Shown piece by piece: positions 6,062-9,600 of a stretch of DNA of 9,600 bases. This stretch comes from Leucothrix mucor (lineage in GTDB: Bacteria; Pseudomonadota; Gammaproteobacteria; Thiotrichales; Thiotrichaceae): NCBI GenBank assembly GCA_011322515.1, contig DRMS01000189.1, positions 1-9,600 of the forward strand, read 5' to 3'. Within the stretch, counting starts at the first letter, position 1; each line of letters opens with the position of its first letter. The position numbers and the translations under genes were made by a program. The notes below the pieces were generated by a model. The model was not told the DNA's origin. It searched no databases and worked only from the letters and a program-made list of their open reading frames with translations.

Positions 6062-6120
6062 ACCACGGAATACACAGAAACATTATTTATACCTTCCGTG
6101 TAGTCTGTGTATTCCGTGGT
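6062..6120. repeat. Inverted repeat between ispG and xth ('CCACGGAATACACAGA' type)
   Basis: ACCACGGAATACACAGA (6062-6078) and TCTGTGTATTCCGTGGT (6104-6120) are exact reverse complements, 17 bp, with a 25-base loop containing a further CCTTCCGTGTAG motif. It begins 14 bases after the ispG stop. From memory, similar 'ttccgtg...attccgtggt' repeats are frequent between genes in environmental bacteria. In RNA it would form a stable stem in the ispG-xth spacer. No U-run follows on the minus strand. Confidence 0.7.
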
Positions 6121-6133
6121 GAAATTCTTAAAC

Positions 6134-7366
6134 TTATTGAACCGCATAAGTTCGTTGAATATAAGCATCCAATAGCTTCTGAAAATCAACGGCTATATTG
6201 TCTCCTTTTAGGGTAACCGTCTTGACACCATCTTCATACACAGGCGCAACGGGTTTTTCACCATTGCCAGGTAGGCTAATACCGATATTGGCGTGTTTGC
6301 TTTCACCAGGGCCATTAACAACACAACCCATTACCGCAACTGACATCGCTTCTACCCCTTTATATTGCTCTCGCCATACGGGCATTTGATTGCGTAAATA
6401 GGATTGAATATCTTCTGCCAAATGCTGGAAATAATCGCTAGTAGTGCGCCCACAACCAGGACAGGCAACAACCTGAGGTGTAAATGAGCGCAAACCTAGG
6501 CTCTGTAAAATTTCTTGTCCAACAATCACTTCTTTCTCGCGTGGTGCATTTGGTTCTGGTGTTAATGAAATGCGAATCGTATCACCAACACCCTGTTGCA
6601 ATAATATTGACAGCGCGGCCGTTGAAGCAACAATTCCCTTGCTGCCCATGCCTGCTTCGGTTAGCCCTAAATGCAGTGGATAATCACATTGCTGCGCTAA
6701 GTCCTGATAAGTACGTACAAGACCTTGCACCCCACTGAGTTTGCAAGAAATAATAATTTTATTATGTGCTAGACCATATTCCTCCGCTTGTTGTGCGCTG
6801 CTGAGTGCTGATTCAATGAGCGCCTCATATTGCACTTCGCCGATATCACGTGGTTGATCCAATTGCGCATTTTCATCCAGTTTACGCGCCAGTAACTCCT
6901 GATCTATTGACCCCCAGTTAACCCCAATGCGCACGGCTTTATTATACTTAACGGCGAAACCAATCATCTGCGCAAACTGCTCATCCCTACGCTTACCGCG
7001 TCCTACATTGCCAGGATTAATACGGTATTTAGCCAATGCTTGAGCACATTCAGGCACTGCTGTTAGTAACTTATGCCCGTTAAAATGAAAATCACCAATC
7101 AACGGAACATTACAGCCTATTTTATCCAGACGTTGACGTATTTCAGCAACTGCCTGTGCGGATTCCATATTATTTACAGTAATACGCACCAGCTCAGAAC
7201 CTGCATTAGCCAGTTCATGAATTTGTTTAACCGAGCGTACTACATCAGCAGTATTTGTATTAGTCATGGATTGAACTACAACAGGAGAATCACTGCCGAT
7301 AGTAATATGATTGATTTGTACGGCAACGGTTTTATGGCGTTTGATAGGAGGCATGGATAAACCCAT
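6134..7366 (-). CDS. ispG: 4-hydroxy-3-methylbut-2-en-1-yl diphosphate synthase (IspG/GcpE), long form
   Basis: A 410-residue cytoplasmic 4Fe-4S enzyme of the MEP pathway. It converts methylerythritol cyclodiphosphate to HMBPP, the penultimate step to IPP and DMAPP. The N-terminal TIM-barrel is marked by VVVQSMTNTNTADV (29-42), ELVRITVNN (58-66), LIGDFHFN (89-96), YRINPGNVGRG (114-124), RIGVNWGS (146-153) and LHLGLTEAGMGSKG (231-244). The C-terminal cluster domain has ACPGCGRT (Cys302, Cys305) and VMGCVVNGPGES (Cys348, catalytic Glu355), so all three cluster ligands are present. It is longer than the E. coli enzyme (372 residues) because of extra segments around 152-185 and between Cys305 and Cys348. 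This is the long form seen in many alpha- and betaproteobacteria and some gammaproteobacteria. The start at 7366 is uncertain by four codons (second ATG at 7354); neither has a clear ribosome site. Confidence 0.97.
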   Translation of the reverse strand: MGLSMPPIKRHKTVAVQINHITIGSDSPVVVQSMTNTNTADVVRSVKQIHELANAGSELVRITVNNMESAQAVAEIRQRLDKIGCNVPLIGDFHFNGHKLLTAVPECAQALAKYRINPGNVGRGKRRDEQFAQMIGFAVKYNKAVRIGVNWGSIDQELLARKLDENAQLDQPRDIGEVQYEALIESALSSAQQAEEYGLAHNKIIISCKLSGVQGLVRTYQDLAQQCDYPLHLGLTEAGMGSKGIVASTAALSILLQQGVGDTIRISLTPEPNAPREKEVIVGQEILQSLGLRSFTPQVVACPGCGRTTSDYFQHLAEDIQSYLRNQMPVWREQYKGVEAMSVAVMGCVVNGPGESKHANIGISLPGNGEKPVAPVYEDGVKTVTLKGDNIAVDFQKLLDAYIQRTYAVQ

Positions 7367-7713
7367 AGATTAGTTATTATTGCATTGATAGTAACAGAAA
7401 TTATGTTTGAATGGCGTTGTGAATTTATTCAGGAAATCGGTATTTTTCACGCTCAATAGAAAAGTATAGTTTTTCACATAAATAATTGCACCCTTCGACT
7501 CCGCTCAGGGTACAGCTCCCTGAGCGGAGTCGAAGGGTGCGGAAATTTAATAAATGAATGTCTATAGTTTACACTTTTGTTGCCCCATATGAAGTTTACT
7601 CCCCCTCCATTTATCGCTTTCACCTAGAACTCATAGCAACACCACGTTAGTATTTCGCTAATGCATACGAATATCTACCCTAATAATAAAAATTCAAACT
7701 AATAAATACTTTT
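7367..7713. other. Intergenic region between divergent ispG and lytic transglycosylase
   Basis: A 347-base AT-rich gap between two divergent genes, so it must carry promoters in both directions. None can be called with confidence. The only clear structure is the perfect hairpin at 7488-7540, roughly in the middle. No gene or RNA was recognised. Confidence 0.55.
7488..7540. repeat. Perfect 23-bp inverted repeat (REP-like hairpin)
   Basis: The left arm begins GCACCCTTCGACTCCGCTCA (7488-7507) and ends GGG at 7510; the right arm 7518-7540 is its exact complement, with a 7-base loop TACAGCT. It is strikingly GC-rich for this AT-rich surrounding. It resembles the inner palindrome of the nested element at 4890-5059 (both have CCCTTCGAC...CTCAGG arms) but lacks the TTAAGGCGGGACA outer ends. 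Confidence 0.8.
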
Positions 7714-8442
7714 ATGAAAAATCCCCTAGTATCAATATCTTTTGGCATTATATCCCTTCTAATCAGTACTGTTAGCTATGCAAATGTTTATTCGTATATC
7801 GGCGCAGATGGCTCCTCGATTTTAACCGATCAACGCATTAAGAAAAAAGGTTATAAGCTGATTAAAGTTTACAAGGTTAAAAAGAAGAAAAAGGCTGTTT
7901 TTAATAAGGCGCATTCATTTAAAAAAGCTCTATATAGAAAGCCTTCTAAAAGAAAAGGCAATGGCAATGGTATTGTCTATAGATGTTCGGATAAACAACA
8001 TTTAGTCTCTAAAGCACGCGCCTACCAACGCACTATACAAGTATACTCAAGAGTTTATGGTGTGGAAGAGGAGTTAATCCACGCCATTGTAAAACAAGAA
8101 TCCTGCTTCAACGAAAGAGCCCATTCACGCGCTGGCGCAATAGGGTTAATGCAATTAATGCCTGGTACTGCTGATATGATGAAAATCAGCAATCCTTGGA
8201 ATCCTGAACAAAATATTCAAGCAGGTGTAAGATACATCAGTGAAATGTTAAGTATGTTCAAAGGCAAAAAACGCTTTGCTATTGCAGCTTACAATGCAGG
8301 ACCTGGCAATGTAAGGAAATACGGTGGTATTCCGCCTTTCCGCGAAACTAAAAATTATGTTAAAAAGGTAATGGCTGAGTATCGTCGTTTAAAAAAACAT
8401 GGATTACCTAAATCACATTATGCTTTGGCTAGTTTAAAATAA
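7714..8442 (+). CDS. Secreted lytic transglycosylase (SLT domain) with DUF4124-like N-terminus
   Basis: A 242-residue exported peptidoglycan-cleaving enzyme. The N-terminal signal peptide has a hydrophobic core at about 8-20 and probable cleavage after SYA (23). Next come a short strand-rich segment VYSYIGADGSSILTDQ (25-40) of the DUF4124 type and a very lysine-rich linker (42-82, for example KKKKKAV). The goose-lysozyme-like SLT domain runs from about 103 to 220: HAIVKQESCFN with catalytic Glu129, SRAGAIGLMQLMPGTA (138-153), NIQAGVRYI (167-175), AIAAYNAGPGNV (189-200) and ETKNYVKKV (211-219). These are the standard family-1 transglycosylase motifs, so cleavage of MurNAc-GlcNAc bonds with 1,6-anhydro product formation is expected. 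Cys91 and Cys131 might pair. No Lipo-box is present, so it is periplasmic rather than a lipoprotein. No clear Shine-Dalgarno precedes the ATG. It is transcribed alone. Confidence 0.93.
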   Translation: MKNPLVSISFGIISLLISTVSYANVYSYIGADGSSILTDQRIKKKGYKLIKVYKVKKKKKAVFNKAHSFKKALYRKPSKRKGNGNGIVYRCSDKQHLVSKARAYQRTIQVYSRVYGVEEELIHAIVKQESCFNERAHSRAGAIGLMQLMPGTADMMKISNPWNPEQNIQAGVRYISEMLSMFKGKKRFAIAAYNAGPGNVRKYGGIPPFRETKNYVKKVMAEYRRLKKHGLPKSHYALASLK

Positions 8443-8552
8443 TTTACTTAATTTTACGTGAGGGCTTAAAAATCCTCAGCTCCAATATAATAATGAAAAA
8501 CTTTTCAAACCGCCGATGCCAGATGGGGACTCTTTCCATAATATTATTGAAA

Positions 8553-8700
8553 AACGGGCGGGACAGTTAATGTTTCTGCTATTCACCCGCCCCCTTTGAC
8601 AAGCTCAGAAAGCGCTCTCCTCTGAGTTTATCCAACTAGTTCCCTGCGCTTATCAAAGGATGCGGGTTATTTGCTATTACTTTACTTATCCCACCTTAAG
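8553..8700. mobile_element. Nested palindromic repeat element, copy 2 (decayed)
   Basis: This is clearly homologous to the element at 4890-5059. GGGCGGGACAGTTAATGTTT (8557-8576 region) matches the left part, GACAAGCTCAG the inner arm, and TGCGGGTTATTTGCTATTAC...ACTTATCCCACCTTAAG the right part. Substitutions have broken the pairing of both inner arms (for example CTGCGCTTATCAAAGG in place of CTGAGCTTGTCGAAGG) and the outer GGCTACC extension is missing, so it appears inactive and older. Confidence 0.7.
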
Positions 8701-8815
8701 TTGACAGTCCCAAAATATAAACTACTTTTCTTTCCAATAAAGGATGCTGATATTTCAATGGTTTCTTTATAACGAAATGACAGGACAATTGATAAGGAGA
8801 CAAAATTTATGGCTT

Positions 8816-8836
8816 CACTGCTTGGAACTTCCCTAG
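8816..8836. repeat. Fragment resembling the right end of the MITE-like elements
   Basis: CACTGCTTGGAACTTCCCTA at 8816-8835 matches the right end of copy A (CATTGCTTGGAACCTCCTTA) at 17 of 20 bases. No matching left end or core was seen nearby, so it is either a remnant or chance similarity. Confidence 0.4.
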
Positions 8837-8891
8837 AAGATAGCGGCGTTATTCCAGCACATTCTCAGACGAAGTTTCCGTAGTAGTTTTT

Positions 8892-8905
8892 TTGCGATAT
8901 ATCAA
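8892..8905 (+). promoter_or_regulatory. Candidate FNR/Anr-like site upstream of cydA
   Basis: TTGCGATATATCAA matches the FNR consensus TTGAT-N4-ATCAA at 8 of 10 defined positions, with a perfect right half. Its centre (8898.5) is about 41.5 bp before a start predicted from the -10-like TATAAAAT at 8926-8933, the usual class II activator spacing. cydA is a typical target of oxygen-sensing regulators. The promoter geometry is inferred. Confidence 0.4.
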
Positions 8906-8925
8906 TTATTTTCCGATAAAAAGCG

Positions 8926-8933
8926 TATAAAAT
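8926..8933 (+). promoter_or_regulatory. Candidate -10 element of the cydA promoter
   Basis: TATAAAAT contains a good sigma-70 -10 hexamer (TATAAA or TAAAAT). No convincing -35 lies at the right distance; the FNR-like site occupies that position, which fits an activator-dependent promoter. The predicted transcription start near 8938-8940 leaves a leader of roughly 52 bases. Confidence 0.4.
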
Positions 8934-8942
8934 AGACAGTTG

Positions 8943-8958
8943 GTTATTACAATGTTAT
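8943..8958 (+). promoter_or_regulatory. Candidate ArcA-like direct-repeat site
   Basis: GTTATTACAATGTTAT has two GTTA units exactly 11 bp apart, as in the ArcA direct-repeat consensus (about GTTAATTAAATGTTAA; 12 of 16 match). It lies just after the predicted transcription start, between the promoter and the cydA ribosome site. ArcA controls cyd genes in enterobacteria; whether this organism has ArcA is unknown. Confidence 0.3.
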
Positions 8959-8991
8959 AAACCAATATTATCACACCGCTTAGGAGAAATT

Positions 8992-9600
8992 ATGATACCC
9001 GCAGAAGAAGTCGTCGATATATCGCGTATACAGTTTGCTACTGTCGCGCTATATCATTTTTTATTTGTACCGTTGACCATTGGCATGACCTTTATTCTTG
9101 CCATTATGGAGTCTGTCTATGTTATGACAGGGAAACAAGTCTATAAAGACATGGTTAAGTTTTGGGGCAAACTGTTTGGCATTAACTTTGCCATTGGGGT
9201 TGCAACAGGCTTAACGATGGAGTTTTCCTTTGGTACAAACTGGTCCTATTATTCACATTATGTAGGGGATATTTTTGGTGCGCCATTAGCAATTGAAGGT
9301 TTGATGGCGTTTTTCTTAGAGTCAACTTTTGTTGGTTTATTTTTCTTTGGTTGGCAACGCCTTAGTGCCGTACAGCATTTGTCTGTTACATGGCTAATGG
9401 CGCTTGGTACCAACCTTTCTGCACTTTGGATTCTAATCGCAAATGGTTGGATGCAAAATCCCGTTGGTGCAGAGTTAAATATCGAAACCATGCGGATGGA
9501 GCTAACTAGCTTTAGCGAAATATTATTTAACCCTGTCGCACAGGTGAAGTTTATTCATACGGTTGCGGGTGGTTATGTTGCAGGTTCGATGTTTGTTTTA
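8992..9600 (+). CDS. cydA: Cytochrome bd ubiquinol oxidase subunit I, N-terminal part (runs off right edge)
   Basis: The first 203 codons of CydA, the inner-membrane subunit that oxidises quinol and carries the haems of the high-affinity bd oxidase. The sequence follows E. coli CydA closely: SRIQFATVALYHFLFVPLTI with haem ligand His22 (E. coli His19), KFWGKLFGINFAIGVATGL (56-74), EFSFGTNWSYYSHYVGDIFG (77-96), IEGLMAFFLEST with Glu102 and Glu110 (E. coli Glu99/Glu107), LSALWILIANGWMQNP (142-157) and QVKFIHTVAGGY with His189 (E. coli His186, haem b558). A constant +3 offset reflects a slightly longer N-terminus. About five membrane segments are visible. The Q-loop and the remaining haem ligand lie past the edge. 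The ATG at 8992 has a strong AGGAG at 8982-8986. cydB would be expected downstream. Confidence 0.97.
   Translation, partial: MIPAEEVVDISRIQFATVALYHFLFVPLTIGMTFILAIMESVYVMTGKQVYKDMVKFWGKLFGINFAIGVATGLTMEFSFGTNWSYYSHYVGDIFGAPLAIEGLMAFFLESTFVGLFFFGWQRLSAVQHLSVTWLMALGTNLSALWILIANGWMQNPVGAELNIETMRMELTSFSEILFNPVAQVKFIHTVAGGYVAGSMFVL

Larger units (their letters stand above)
8443..8991. other. Intergenic region: decayed repeat element, then cydA control region
   Basis: A 549-base gap. Bases 8443-8552 show only a weak 5-bp hairpin after the transglycosylase stop (TGAGG/CCTCA, near 8459-8478). Bases 8553-8700 are a decayed nested palindromic element. Around 8816-8836 is a MITE-end-like fragment inside a very short ORF (8809-8883). 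From about 8890 to the cydA start is the probable promoter region. No longer gene or RNA gene was recognised. Confidence 0.6.

Noticed and set aside
7073..7360. A 95-codon frame on the plus strand
   Set aside because: It lies antisense inside ispG, whose conserved motifs are intact; no ribosome site or family resemblance.
8459..8478. Hairpin after the transglycosylase stop as an intrinsic terminator
   Set aside because: Only five base pairs with a large A-rich loop and no U-tract.
9258..9491. A 77-codon frame on the minus strand
   Set aside because: It is antisense within cydA, which matches its family residue by residue here.

Overview
The window reads as chromosomal DNA of an AT-rich Gram-negative gammaproteobacterium. 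The evidence is E. coli-like Tex and CydA sequences, a gammaproteobacterial-type fructosamine kinase, a long-form IspG of the kind found across proteobacteria, and secreted proteins with Sec signals. The intergenic spaces are full of palindromic repeats. Repeats of this style are, from memory, common in environmental sulfur-oxidising Thiotrichales/Beggiatoaceae-like genomes, but that placement is an inference and the genus cannot be read from the sequence.

Layout. Bases 1-575 (minus) hold the N-terminal third of the transcription accessory protein Tex, running off the left edge. A 481-base AT-rich gap with one perfect palindrome follows, then a Lon N-terminal-domain (substrate-binding-domain-only) protein at 1057-1632 (minus). 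A MITE-like element (copy A) separates it from a FimT/GspH-type pseudopilin at 1890-2444 (minus). The pseudopilin is divergent from a fructosamine/ketosamine-3-kinase at 2549-3451 (plus). Bases 3452-4091 are repeats: two more MITE-like copies (B and C) abutting head to head at a shared TAAGG. At 4092-4865 (plus) is a small Sec-exported RTX protein made of 22 uninterrupted nonapeptides. Bases 4866-5252 carry a second, nested palindromic element and a third type of inverted repeat. Exonuclease III (xth, 5253-6029) and IspG (6134-7366) lie on the minus strand in the order ispG then xth, separated by a long inverted repeat. A perfect 23-bp hairpin sits at 7488-7540, followed by a secreted lytic transglycosylase (7714-8442, plus). 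A decayed second copy of the nested element lies at about 8553-8700. The start of cydA (cytochrome bd oxidase subunit I, from 8992) runs off the right edge, preceded by plausible FNR-like and ArcA-like sites.

How it fits together. These are mostly unrelated single-gene units: RNA metabolism, isoprenoid precursor synthesis, DNA repair, respiration, glycated-protein repair, a pilus component and two envelope/secreted proteins. There is no obvious multi-gene accessory system. What stands out is the repeat landscape: at least three families of inverted-repeat elements fill most long intergenic gaps. One family shows a conserved core with two different outer ends; another exists as a full element, a decayed element, a solo terminus and probably a core-only hairpin. 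The RTX protein is the most interesting single gene.
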